This document shows, in pieces, positions 8,790-16,550 of a DNA stretch of 37,212 bases (positions within the stretch are counted from its first letter, which is position 1; each line of letters begins with the position of its first letter). Location of the stretch: assembly GCA_021776095.1 (NCBI GenBank), contig JAJFGO010000057.1, positions 1 through 37,212 on the forward strand. The letters run 5' to 3'. The DNA comes from Kiloniellaceae bacterium. GTDB taxonomy: Bacteria; Pseudomonadota; Alphaproteobacteria; Kiloniellales; J153. Position numbers and translations under genes: made by a program. Below the pieces are notes generated by a model. That model did not search any database and was not told the origin of the DNA. It saw only the letters and a list, made by a program, of their open reading frames with translations.

Positions 8790-9842
8790 CTACGAGGCGG
8801 CGGATAGACAATCGCGCAGCGAACCGGCCATGCGGCGAAGCAAGCTGAAGTAGGCCTCGGGCCCCGAGGCGATGTCGGCGCCGAGCGGATCGAGCACCGC
8901 GATCCCGGCCCTTGTCCCCTCGACCACCGTACGCGCCAAGGCCGGTTCGAATTGCGGCTCGGCAAAGACGCAGAGTGCACCGGACTGACGCAAGCGGGCG
9001 CGAATCTCGCTGAGCCGCTTGGCGCCCGGCGACTGGGCCGGATTGATCGTGATCGCGCCGACCGCGTTCATGGCGAATCGGTGCTCGAAGTAGTGGTAGG
9101 CGTCGTGAAATACCACGTAGGGTTTGGTCCGTACCGGGGCCAAGACGCCGACCAGTTCACGCTCTAGTGCATGGAGCCGGGCCTCCAGCGCCGCTGCGTT
9201 GGCCCGGTAGTCGGCGCCGTGGGCCGGATCGCGCAAACGCAAGGTCTCGGCGACGGCGCGCGCCAGGACGGCGGCATTGCGCGGGTCGAGCCAGACATGC
9301 GCGTCGATTCCATCATGGGCATGCTCGACGTGTTCGTGTGTGCCGTGTTCGTGCTCGTGATGCTCTTTTTCCTCTTGCCCGTCTTCGTCGTGTCCATGGG
9401 CTTCCCAGACGCCGCCCTCACGCCCCGGCAGAATTTCGATCCCGGCCAGGCCGAGGACTTCCAACACCTTCGCATCTTGAGCCAGGACGGTTATCGGGCG
9501 GGTCAAGGACGTCTCCAGGGCCTCGCCGATCCAGATCACCACATCGGCCCGGCTCAAGGCGCGGGCATCGGCCGGAGTCATGGTGTAGTCGTGCGGCGAA
9601 CTCGTCCTCTCCATGAGGAGATAAGGCGTCCCCACGCCCTCCATCACGGCAGACACTAAGCTGTGCAGGGGCCCTATCGAGGCGACCACCAGCGGCGCGG
9701 CCTCCGGCGTCTGGCCCAGGCTTGGCCCGGACCCCATTAGGCCCAGAGCCAGCGCGGCCGACCCCAAGAACTTGGCTATTCCCGGCGGCCCATTCCCGGG
9801 AAACCGAAATATTCCGCCGAACTCCATTGCCTTCATTGCCAT
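8790..9842 (-). CDS. znuA: High-affinity zinc ABC transporter, periplasmic binding protein ZnuA
   Basis: A 350-residue zinc-binding protein (cluster A-I binding protein). The N-terminus holds a hydrophobic export signal (KFLGSAALALGLMGSG). Zinc ligands fit the ZnuA pattern: H60 in SIGPLHSLV, H182 in DAHVWLDPRN and H246 in VFHDAYHYF. The 64-residue spacing between the last two equals that of the E. coli ligands. Residues 149-178 form the acidic, His-rich loop found only in zinc-type members of the family. The gene is divergent from zur with a Zur-type palindrome just upstream of its start, so it should be repressed when zinc is plentiful. The exact start is uncertain because several ATGs are clustered (residues 1, 3 and 6). 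Confidence 0.96.
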   Translation of the reverse strand: MAMKAMEFGGIFRFPGNGPPGIAKFLGSAALALGLMGSGPSLGQTPEAAPLVVASIGPLHSLVSAVMEGVGTPYLLMERTSSPHDYTMTPADARALSRADVVIWIGEALETSLTRPITVLAQDAKVLEVLGLAGIEILPGREGGVWEAHGHDEDGQEEKEHHEHEHGTHEHVEHAHDGIDAHVWLDPRNAAVLARAVAETLRLRDPAHGADYRANAAALEARLHALERELVGVLAPVRTKPYVVFHDAYHYFEHRFAMNAVGAITINPAQSPGAKRLSEIRARLRQSGALCVFAEPQFEPALARTVVEGTRAGIAVLDPLGADIASGPEAYFSLLRRMAGSLRDCLSAAS

Positions 9843-9855
9843 ATGTCGTCATATC

Positions 9856-9868
9856 GTTATATTATAAC
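9856..9868. promoter_or_regulatory. Zur operator between znuA and zur
   Basis: GTTATATTATAAC is a perfect palindrome apart from the central base and equals the core of the known proteobacterial Zur box (GTTATANTATAAC). It lies 14 bases before the znuA start and about 58 bases before the zur start. One operator can therefore control both directions, giving zinc-dependent repression of znuA and of zur-znuC-znuB. Confidence 0.88.
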
Positions 9869-9925
9869 CTAACGTTTCCAGAGTACGGTCGATATGTCAA
9901 GTTGAGATCGGGGTGCGAGATCAGC

Positions 9926-10456
9926 ATGAAACGGACGCCGCAACGGGGCGGTCAGCGCAGCCGGGCCTTTCCGGAGGTCGGGCACGACCATGGCGATTGC
10001 GTCTCCGGCGCCATGGCCATGGCGGAACGGGTATGTGCCGCACGCGACGCGCGCTTGACCAAGTTGCGCCGCCGGGTGTTCGAACTGGTGTGGTCGAGCC
10101 ATACGCCGATCGGCGCCTATGAACTGTTGCGCCTGCTGGCGCGCGAACGCGATGGTGCGGCGCCGCCCACGGTCTACCGGGCCCTGGATTTTCTGCGCGA
10201 GCACGGCCTGATCCATCGCATCGAGAGCCTGAACGCCTTCGTCGGCTGCTGCACCCCCGGCCAGGCCCACGCCGGCCAGTTCTTGATCTGCAGCGCCTGC
10301 GGCACGGCGGCCGAGATCGACGATCCGCGAGTCAATGCGGCGATCGAGCGGCGGGCCGATGAAATGGGCTTTACCGTGCGGCGCAAGACCATAGAGGTCG
10401 AAGGCTTGTGCCCGCCCTGCCGGAACCACGCAGGGGCACCCGATCATGCCCGGTGA
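9926..10456 (+). CDS. zur: Zinc uptake regulator Zur (Fur family)
   Basis: A 176-residue Fur-family repressor. The winged-helix half contains RDARLTKLRRRVFELV and APPTVYRALDFLREHGLIHRIES, which closely resembles E. coli Zur. The dimerisation half carries the structural zinc pairs C122/C125 (CSAC) and C162/C165 (CPPC); C108 and the histidines near it are candidates for the sensing site. The start MKRTPQRG at 9926 follows the divergent promoter; a later ATG (residue 30 or 32) is possible because the first 30 residues are not conserved in the family. The 3' end overlaps znuC by 11 bases, so regulator and transporter are made together. Confidence 0.95.
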   Translation: MKRTPQRGGQRSRAFPEVGHDHGDCVSGAMAMAERVCAARDARLTKLRRRVFELVWSSHTPIGAYELLRLLARERDGAAPPTVYRALDFLREHGLIHRIESLNAFVGCCTPGQAHAGQFLICSACGTAAEIDDPRVNAAIERRADEMGFTVRRKTIEVEGLCPPCRNHAGAPDHAR

Positions 10457-11255
10457 TACGCGGCCTCTCGAGACCGCACCTTGCGCCGGCGCCGACCTGC
10501 TGATCGAGGCCGGGGACTTATCGGTGCGCTTCGGCGGGATCCTGGCTCTGAGCCATATCGATCTAAAGGTCTGCCGGGGCGAGATCGTCAGTCTGATCGG
10601 GCCCAACGGCTCCGGCAAATCGACCCTGGTGCGCGCGGTCGCAGGCCTGGTCGCGCCGACATCGGGCACGGTTTGGCGCCAGCCGGACCTGCGCCTGGGC
10701 TACATGCCGCAACGTCTGAGCATCGACCGGGTGCTGCCACTGACCGTGCGCCGCTTTCTCTCACTGGCCGAACGCTCGAGGCCGGCCGAGCTCGAGGCCG
10801 CGCTGGCGGAGGTCGAGGCGGCCGACTTGATCGAGCACTCGGTTCACGATCTTTCCGGTGGCGAGTTTCAGCGGGTCATGTTGGCCCGCGCCATGCTGCG
10901 CAAGCCGCAGTTGCTGCTTTTGGACGAGCCCTTACAGGGCGTCGATCTGGGCGGGCAGCTCGCGCTTTACGACTTGATCGGGCGCCTGCGCCGGCGCCAC
11001 CGTATGGGCGTGCTGCTGGTCTCACACGATTTGCACATCGTCATGGCTCAGACCGACCGGGTGGTCTGCCTCAACCAACATGTCTGTTGCTCCGGCGCGC
11101 CCGAATCGGTTCAGCAACACCCGGAGTACGTCGCCCTCTTCGGCCCCGAGGCCGCGCGCCGCCTCGCGGTCTATAGCCACGCCCACGACCATGAGCACGA
11201 CCTGGCAGGCAACCCGGTTCCGGCGGAGCGGACAAGTCAAGGAGTGGGCAAGTGA
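10446..11255 (+). CDS. znuC: Zinc ABC transporter ATP-binding protein ZnuC
   Basis: A 269-residue ABC ATPase. Walker A is GPNGSGKST (52-60), the signature is LSGGE (136-140) and Walker B is LLLLDEP with D160/E161. The switch histidine lies in LLVSHDLHIVM. The cysteine-containing ending CLNQHVCCSGAPESV and the His/Asp-rich tail (HAHDHEHD) are usual for ZnuC. It overlaps zur at its 5' end. An intergenic inverted repeat separates it from znuB instead of the usual tight overlap. Confidence 0.95.
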   Translation: MPGDTRPLETAPCAGADLLIEAGDLSVRFGGILALSHIDLKVCRGEIVSLIGPNGSGKSTLVRAVAGLVAPTSGTVWRQPDLRLGYMPQRLSIDRVLPLTVRRFLSLAERSRPAELEAALAEVEAADLIEHSVHDLSGGEFQRVMLARAMLRKPQLLLLDEPLQGVDLGGQLALYDLIGRLRRRHRMGVLLVSHDLHIVMAQTDRVVCLNQHVCCSGAPESVQQHPEYVALFGPEAARRLAVYSHAHDHEHDLAGNPVPAERTSQGVGK

Positions 11256-11259
11256 TGTC

Positions 11260-11385
11260 CGCGCTCGTCCTCGAGTCGGCCCCACCCCAACCCTCCCCCC
11301 TCAAGGCGGAGGGGGAAAAAGGGCTGCTGCCCCTTCGTTCCCGCCCCCCACGAGGGGGAGGGTTAAGGTGGGGGGACGAGCGCGC
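11260..11385. repeat. Imperfect inverted-repeat element between znuC and znuB
   Basis: The left arm begins CGCGCTCGTCC (11260) and continues to CCCCACCCCAACCCTCCCCC. The right arm reads GGGGGAGGGTTAAGGTGGGG and ends GGACGAGCGCG (near 11384). The arms are near-complementary over about 30 bases, with one 10-base insertion in the left arm (about 11271-11280). The centre is also G/C-run rich. The pattern resembles the ACCCTCCCCC/GGGGGAGGGT palindromic intergenic repeats scattered through many proteobacterial genomes. It lies inside the znuCB transcript, so it may fold and change relative expression or RNA stability. Confidence 0.75.
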
Positions 11386-11439
11386 GTGGGGCGGTGGACC
11401 CATGTGGGAGAGACCGGTGCCGCCACAGTCGCGCCAATC

Positions 11440-12243
11440 ATGATCGAGGAGTTTTTCCTGCGCGCGCTGATCGCCGGGGCTGGGGTCGCGGCAGTCGCCG
11501 GGCCGCTGGGCTGCTTCGTGGTTTGGCGGCGCATGGCCTATTTCGGGGCGACCCTGGCCCATGGCGCACTGCTGGGCGTCGCCCTCGGCCTGCTTATGGG
11601 CATCGACCCAATGTTCGGGATCGCCGCCTCTTCGATTCTCATTGCGTTGATCGTCGCCGGCCTGCAACGCCAGCGCACTATCGGCAGCGACACCCTGCTC
11701 GGCATCCTGGCCCACGCCGGCCTGGCCATCGGGCTGGTCACGTTGGCCTTCATGCACGGTGTGCGGATCGATCTCATGGGCTACCTCTTCGGCGACGTGT
11801 TGGCCGTCACCTGGGCCGACATCCTGTGGATCTATCTGGGCGGCAGCGCGATTCTGGCGACCCTGGCTCTGATCTGGCGGCCCCTGCTCGCGATCACCCT
11901 GAACGAGGATCTGGCCCGTGCCGAGGGCGTCGCGGTCGCGCCCATACAACTCGCCTTCATGTTGATTTTGGCGATTGTCATCGCCATCGCCATGAAGGTG
12001 GTCGGCGTGCTGCTCATCGTCTCGCTGCTGATCATTCCAGCCGCCGCCGCCCGCCCCTTCGCGCGCACGCCGGAACAGATGGCCGCGTTGGCTGCCGTGC
12101 TCGGCGCGCTCTCGGTCGTGGGTGGCCTCTTCGCCTCGCTCGCTTGGAACACTCCGGCCGGCCCTTCTATCGTAGTCGGGGCGACGATACTGTTCACCGC
12201 GTCCTTTACGCTTGGCGGCGCGCTTGGTAAGCGGACGGCATGA
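11440..12243 (+). CDS. znuB: Zinc ABC transporter permease ZnuB
   Basis: A 267-residue membrane permease of the ABC-3 (zinc/manganese) family with about eight helices. It opens MIEEFFLRALIAGAGVAAVAGPLGCFVVWRRMAYFGATLAHGALLG, the conserved start of ZnuB. It also has DTLLGILAHAGLAIGLV and the late NEDLARAEGV coupling-loop motif, and ends with AGPSIVVGATILF. The start is set at 11440 because it gives the family N-terminus; the same frame happens to stay open upstream through the repeat element, but that part does not look like protein. Together with ZnuA and ZnuC it completes the zinc importer. Confidence 0.95.
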   Translation: MIEEFFLRALIAGAGVAAVAGPLGCFVVWRRMAYFGATLAHGALLGVALGLLMGIDPMFGIAASSILIALIVAGLQRQRTIGSDTLLGILAHAGLAIGLVTLAFMHGVRIDLMGYLFGDVLAVTWADILWIYLGGSAILATLALIWRPLLAITLNEDLARAEGVAVAPIQLAFMLILAIVIAIAMKVVGVLLIVSLLIIPAAAARPFARTPEQMAALAAVLGALSVVGGLFASLAWNTPAGPSIVVGATILFTASFTLGGALGKRTA

Positions 12244-12298
12244 GGCGCAATGGCGCCTGAAACAGAACAGGCGAGACCCTTTATTTAGGACGCATTCG

Positions 12299-13024
12299 AT
12301 GCTTGAGCGGCTGCATGTGACCCGCCGGGTCCTGGTCCGGGCCCTTCTGGTTGCCGGGGGCATGGCGCCCGGCCTCCTAAGCGCGGTGCGCTCGGCCCAG
12401 GCTTTGTCGCAGACCCCCATCGTGCCTGGCGTGCAGGATTTCGAGGGCGACTGCCGCCTCAACGACACTCCCGTCCATCGCGGACAACTGGTCAACCCAG
12501 GCGATGTCGCCACCACCGGCGCGGACAGCAGTGCCGTCATTGTTATCGGGCATCACGCCTTCATGCTCCGCGAACGCAGCCAGATCGAATTCTTTCCGGT
12601 CTATTTCGAGGAGGACGGCAAGGTCTCGGGTGTTCTGCGGGTCGCGACCGGCGCCATGCTTTCGGTGTTCGGCAAGACCGGCAATACCACCATCTCGACC
12701 CGCCTGGCGAACATCGGCATTCGCGGCACGGCCTGCTATGTGGACGCCGGCGCCGAACGGACCTATGCCTGCCTGTGTTACGGCCGCGCCGATCTGATCT
12801 CAGCCCCGACCGGCCAACTATTGGAGACGGTCGCCACCAGGCATCACGACCAGCCCCGCTACATCTATCCGCCGGGCGCGCCAACGCCGATCGAGGCGGC
12901 ACCTGTCATCGACCACACCGACGCCGAATTACGGTTACTCGAAGCCCTGGTCGGCCGCCGACCGCCATTCGATAATTTCGAGGGGCCAGGCACCGACCGC
13001 TACCAACCAGGAGCGGGCCGTTGA
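12299..13024 (+). CDS. Exported FecR-domain protein
   Basis: A 241-residue predicted exported protein. Residues 9-40 include a twin Arg (TRRVLVRALLVAGG) and a hydrophobic stretch ending near AQALSQ, so it is probably exported; a Tat route is possible but the motif is incomplete. The body matches the FecR fold: GQLVNPGDVATTGADSSAVIVIGHHAFMLRERSQIEF, then a second beta region with GAMLSVFGKTGNTTISTRLANIGIRGTACYVDAG. AGGA sits 8 bases before the ATG. It starts 55 bases after znuB on the same strand and may share its transcript. No ECF sigma factor or TonB receptor is next to it, so it is not a classical FecIRA partner. Function unknown. Confidence 0.8.
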   Translation: MLERLHVTRRVLVRALLVAGGMAPGLLSAVRSAQALSQTPIVPGVQDFEGDCRLNDTPVHRGQLVNPGDVATTGADSSAVIVIGHHAFMLRERSQIEFFPVYFEEDGKVSGVLRVATGAMLSVFGKTGNTTISTRLANIGIRGTACYVDAGAERTYACLCYGRADLISAPTGQLLETVATRHHDQPRYIYPPGAPTPIEAAPVIDHTDAELRLLEALVGRRPPFDNFEGPGTDRYQPGAGR

Positions 13025-13216
13025 TGGCGGTGACGAGGTGCTAGAAGGTTACGGAGAACTCGGATTTGCTGTCGTGCCCCGACTTAATCAACAGCTTGCC
13101 AGTGTAACTTCGCAGACACGCCCAAACGGGTCCCCTCTCCGCAAACCTTTTCAAGCGCCCTCCCAAAGAGGAGACGGCGCGGAACGCAGCTGGCGTTGAG
13201 AGCGTCACCAAGCATG

Positions 13217-13250
13217 TGCCACGCCGGACAACGGTCGGCGGCGCGTGGCA
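13217..13250. other. GC-rich hairpin downstream of the PEP-CTERM gene
   Basis: TGCCACGCCG and CGGCGGCGCGTGGCA form a stem of about nine pairs with a bulge. It lies between the FecR-domain gene (+) and the end of the PEP-CTERM gene (-), where a shared terminator would be expected. There is no clear T-run on either side, so it is a candidate only. The remaining sequence from 13025 to 13216 shows no gene. Confidence 0.4.
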
Positions 13251-13266
13251 ATGGGACCGACTAAGC

Positions 13267-13902
13267 TTAACGCCGCCCGGCGTTGTTTGCCGGTGCTCTC
13301 GAGCGATCCCTCAGGAGCATCAGGACGAAGGCAAGGATGCCCACGCCAAACAGCGCCAGGGAATTCGGCTCCGGCACCGATACGCTGAATTGGCCCTCGG
13401 TAAGGCCTGTTGCTGGAAGAATAACGTTTATGGGCAAGGCACTGCCGATCTGTGTGAGACTCGGATCGAATATCTGCACGGTCCCGCCAACACCAACAAA
13501 TCCGACACTGAAAAGGCCGAAGTCAAAGGATAACGAAGATGTCGGGGTGGCAAAATCGAGTTGCAGAATTCCGGATGCGTCACCCTCCAAATTAGGCGGT
13601 TGGAAAAGCGCGGTCGTGCCCGGACCCGATGTCGTATTGTAGAGCGCATCGAGGCTTGTGAAACCACCAACCGTGAAGGTGAACGTGATGCCGTTGACCG
13701 TCAGCCCATCGACAGGCTGAGTTGCAACCTCGCTGAAATTGAGTGTCGTGGAACCGATCGCCAGGTTGTCGAGCGCGAAACGAGGCGCAGCAATCTCGTT
13801 GGGATCGATGATCGCTCGACTAATCAGCGCTGCGTCGACCCCAGGCGAGATACCAGCGATAATCACGGCGCAAATTGCGGCACCCATCGATTTTCGAAAC
13901 AT
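13267..13902 (-). CDS. PEP-CTERM sorting domain protein
   Basis: A 211-residue secreted protein. Residues 1-24 are a signal peptide (MFRKSMGAAICAVIIAGISPGVDA). The middle is beta-rich and low in charge (GITFTFTVGG, LQLDFATPTSSLSFDFG), typical of secreted PEP-CTERM proteins. The C-terminal 36 residues carry the complete sorting signal: VPEP (176-179), a hydrophobic helix (LALFGVGILAFVLMLL) and a basic tail (RDRSR). Exosortase (EpsH/XrtA) is expected to cut after PEP during transit; no exosortase gene is in the window. GGGGAGG lies a few bases before the ATG. Such proteins are often tied to exopolysaccharide or biofilm. Confidence 0.93.
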   Translation of the reverse strand: MFRKSMGAAICAVIIAGISPGVDAALISRAIIDPNEIAAPRFALDNLAIGSTTLNFSEVATQPVDGLTVNGITFTFTVGGFTSLDALYNTTSGPGTTALFQPPNLEGDASGILQLDFATPTSSLSFDFGLFSVGFVGVGGTVQIFDPSLTQIGSALPINVILPATGLTEGQFSVSVPEPNSLALFGVGILAFVLMLLRDRSRAPANNAGRR

Positions 13903-14222
13903 GGCTCACCTCCCCAAGAACACCACTCCCCGCCCAGGCTTAAGAACACTCACAGGCGCCTTCCCGATCGGAATGACCCACGTTCGAACCCAGCACAAGT
14001 TTTCTTGGCAATCAATGATGCAAGTCAAGTTGGCGGCCTTTTCCTTATTTATCCGCTGGAGTCCATTCCGAGGACAATGTGTCCACTCCATGGCGCCACA
14101 TCAGCGCGTTATACGAACAGCCGCTTTTCGATTCGTGATTCGATAACTCGCATTACCGTATCGAGCGCACGGCTTTGGCCGAAGACGCAGCTTCGAGCAA
14201 ATTCGCTGTCGGGCTCTGAGCC
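13903..14222. other. Intergenic region between the PEP-CTERM and phosphonate genes
   Basis: These 320 bases lie upstream of the PEP-CTERM gene and downstream of the aminotransferase gene. The sequence is more AT-rich than its surroundings around 13995-14060 and near 14110-14160. A GGCTCTGAGCC palindrome sits at about 14212-14222, next to the aminotransferase stop, and may help end that transcript. No supported gene was found. Confidence 0.45.
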
Positions 14223-15629
14223 TCAGCCCCCCTCTTCGGCCGTGATGGACTCCTCCAGGATATCCAGCGCGCGGTCCAGATCACTCTCCGCGATGGTCAG
14301 CGGCGGGCAGAGGTTGATGATGCTACCCATGCTGATCTTGAAGCTGAGGCCCTGGTCGAGGGCACGGTAGAGCACAGCCTCGGCGACATCGCGCGCCGGG
14401 TCCTTCGTGGCGCGGTCGCGCACCAGTTCGACACCCAGCAGCAGACCGCGCCCACGCACATTGCCGATGATCGGATGGCGCGCTTTCATCTCCTGCAGCC
14501 GGGTGAGCACGCGCTTGCCCAAGGTGGCGGAACGTTCAACCAGTCCCTCATCCTCGATAATCTGGAGCGTGGTCAGAGCGGCGCGCGCGGTCACCGGATT
14601 CTTCTCGTGGGTATAGTGACCGAAGGCGTAGTCCCCGCCGACGTCCAACCCGGCCCGCGCCACCGTCGCCGCGATCGGTAACACACCGCCGCCCAGGCCC
14701 TTTCCCAGAACCATGATATCCGGCGTCACGCCCTCGTGCTCACTGGCGAACATGGTCCCCGTGCGGCCCAGGCCGGTCGGAATCTCGTCGAAGATCAGCA
14801 GCGCGCCGGCCGCGTCGCAGGCCTCGCGAACAAACTGCCAGAACCCGGGCGGGGGAACATAGGGCACGGCGCGCATCGGCTCCGCCACCACGGCGGCGAC
14901 ATCGCCCTCTTTTTCCAGCACATAGCGCACGAAGTTGGCGCAGGTTAGCTTGCAAAGGTCGAGCCGTGGTGCGCCGTTTTCGTCGCAAGGGTAGCCGTAG
15001 GGACAGCGATAACAGGTGAAGGGCGCGACATGCTCCGCCCCGGCCAAGAGCGGCCCGATGGCACCGGAACGAAACATTTGCTCGCCGCCGACGGAGGAGG
15101 CGCCGAAGCCGGCGCCGTGAAAGGCATCCCAAAAGGAAACCGTTTTAAAGCGGCCGGTCGCCGCCCGGGCAATCTTGAGCGCGACCTCGATGGCCGAGGA
15201 GCCGCCGGTGGTCAGCAGAACCTTGGAAAGATCGCCGGGCGCCAGCGCCGCCAACTTTTCAACGAGCGCCACCGCCGGCTCGCTGGTGAAGCGGCGCGGC
15301 GTGAAGGGCAGCGTGTCCAGTTGATCCTTGATGGCGGCGATCAGCCTGGGATGGCCATAGCCGATCTGATGGACGCTGTTGCCGTGGAAATCCATGTAGC
15401 GGCGGCCCTGGAGATCCTCGATCCAGATCCCCTCCGCCTTACGAATCGCGGTCAGGCAAGGCGTCGAGACCGCCTGGTGCAGGAAATGTTGCGCATCCCT
15501 GTCGACCAGCGCTCGGGCGCCGGTGTCCAGGTTACGCGCCACCCAGTCGCGCCGCTGCGGCGACAGGTTGGTCTCGCCCTCGGACTTAGACAGACCGAAG
15601 TGGGCCGGCGGAGGGCGCGACTCAGACAC
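14223..15629 (-). CDS. pbfA: Class III PLP enzyme, probable (R)-1-hydroxy-2-aminoethylphosphonate ammonia-lyase (PbfA-like)
   Basis: A 468-residue fold-type I PLP enzyme of aminotransferase class III. Visible elements are TGGSSAIEVALKIARAATGR (phosphate-binding loop), D281 in LLIFDEIPTGLGRTG (pyridine nitrogen) and K310 in VLGKGLGGG (Schiff base). A Cys-rich insert (C206, C209, C215, C226, C230) contains the CYRCP motif seen in some GABA-transaminase-like enzymes. It has a GTG start at 15629 with GGAGGAGGG upstream, 24 bases after phnX. In phnW-phnX operons a class III enzyme of this kind is the known PbfA lyase, which turns (R)-1-hydroxy-2-aminoethylphosphonate into phosphonoacetaldehyde and ammonia. 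The assignment rests on family plus context; an ordinary transaminase is the alternative. Confidence 0.75.
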   Translation of the reverse strand: MSESRPPPAHFGLSKSEGETNLSPQRRDWVARNLDTGARALVDRDAQHFLHQAVSTPCLTAIRKAEGIWIEDLQGRRYMDFHGNSVHQIGYGHPRLIAAIKDQLDTLPFTPRRFTSEPAVALVEKLAALAPGDLSKVLLTTGGSSAIEVALKIARAATGRFKTVSFWDAFHGAGFGASSVGGEQMFRSGAIGPLLAGAEHVAPFTCYRCPYGYPCDENGAPRLDLCKLTCANFVRYVLEKEGDVAAVVAEPMRAVPYVPPPGFWQFVREACDAAGALLIFDEIPTGLGRTGTMFASEHEGVTPDIMVLGKGLGGGVLPIAATVARAGLDVGGDYAFGHYTHEKNPVTARAALTTLQIIEDEGLVERSATLGKRVLTRLQEMKARHPIIGNVRGRGLLLGVELVRDRATKDPARDVAEAVLYRALDQGLSFKISMGSIINLCPPLTIAESDLDRALDILEESITAEEGG

Positions 15630-15653
15630 CGCTGCCCTCCTCCGCCCTCTCCC

Positions 15654-16502
15654 CTAAGGCTTCTCGCCGCGGGCGAGACGCTCGTTCACATCCTCAATCA
15701 CCGCCGGCAGTTGATCGAAGGTGTCGATGACGTAATGAGCACCGGCCTGTTGCAAAGTCTTGCGGGTGAAGGCAAGGCGCCGTTCGATTTCTTCGGCCGG
15801 CGCGGCGTCGCCTTCGGCAACGGTGTCGAAGTTCATGTAGTTGCTGTAGCGCGCGATGCCGACGCCCCAGCAACCGGCCTCAAGCGCCTCGCCGACGCCG
15901 GAGACCGTGTCGTCGACCTTGACCACCGATTGGATTGGGCTGATGTCCATCAAGTCCAGGTTGCGGTAAACCATGAAGGGCTTGGGCCGCGCGCCGTGGA
16001 CAACCTCGTCGCCGGCCACCGAGGCGTCAGGAACGTAGCCCTGCTTCTTGGCGTCTTCCTCGAGGATGTCGACCATGCTGCGCACGAAACCGGTCGAGCT
16101 GCCGATCTTGATGCCCTGCTTTTGGAGCATCTGCGTGGTTTCGGCGACACCCGGCAAAAGCGTCGTGTACTCGCGCAGGCACTCGAGCTGCATGGGCACG
16201 AAGTCGGCGAACATGCGATCGACATCGCCCTGATCCGGGTTCTTGCCGTGCACCGAATTCCAACGATCGCGGATCGTGGGCTCTTCGGTCAGCGCCTTGA
16301 TGTGCAGGTCCTTGCGCAAGCCCATGGGACCGCGCGCCTCCGGCATGGAAATCTCCACGCCGTGCTTCTTGAAAACCTCGACGAAAACCACGGCGGGCGC
16401 CACCACATAGGCGTCCGCGGTGGTGCCGCTCCAGTCGAGAACCAATCCTTTGACCTTGCCCCGATAGCCGCGGCTGTACACGAAATCGTTCTTGATACTC
16501 AT
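15654..16502 (-). CDS. phnX: Phosphonoacetaldehyde hydrolase (phosphonatase) PhnX
   Basis: A 282-residue HAD-superfamily enzyme that splits phosphonoacetaldehyde into acetaldehyde and phosphate. The nucleophile is D23 in LVLDWSGTTAD. The Schiff-base lysine of the cap domain is K64 in MGLRKDLHIKAL, matching the MGLxK motif special to PhnX. GSSTGFVRSM is HAD motif II and KVDDTVSGVGEALEAG covers motif IV. The start at 16502 (MSIKNDF) is chosen because GGAG lies seven bases upstream; in-frame ATGs ten and four residues earlier are also possible. It lies between phnW and the PbfA-like gene on one probable transcript. Confidence 0.96.
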   Translation of the reverse strand: MSIKNDFVYSRGYRGKVKGLVLDWSGTTADAYVVAPAVVFVEVFKKHGVEISMPEARGPMGLRKDLHIKALTEEPTIRDRWNSVHGKNPDQGDVDRMFADFVPMQLECLREYTTLLPGVAETTQMLQKQGIKIGSSTGFVRSMVDILEEDAKKQGYVPDASVAGDEVVHGARPKPFMVYRNLDLMDISPIQSVVKVDDTVSGVGEALEAGCWGVGIARYSNYMNFDTVAEGDAAPAEEIERRLAFTRKTLQQAGAHYVIDTFDQLPAVIEDVNERLARGEKP

Positions 16503-16550
16503 TGCTTTCTCCATTTTACCTCGCTCACGCACCGGCGTGGCGATCCCATC

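Noticed and set aside
14005-14025. Possible sigma-54 (-24/-12) promoter near the PEP-CTERM gene
   Set aside because: TGGCA and TGCA occur, but the GG-to-GC spacing is one base too long and the site points away from the PEP-CTERM gene.
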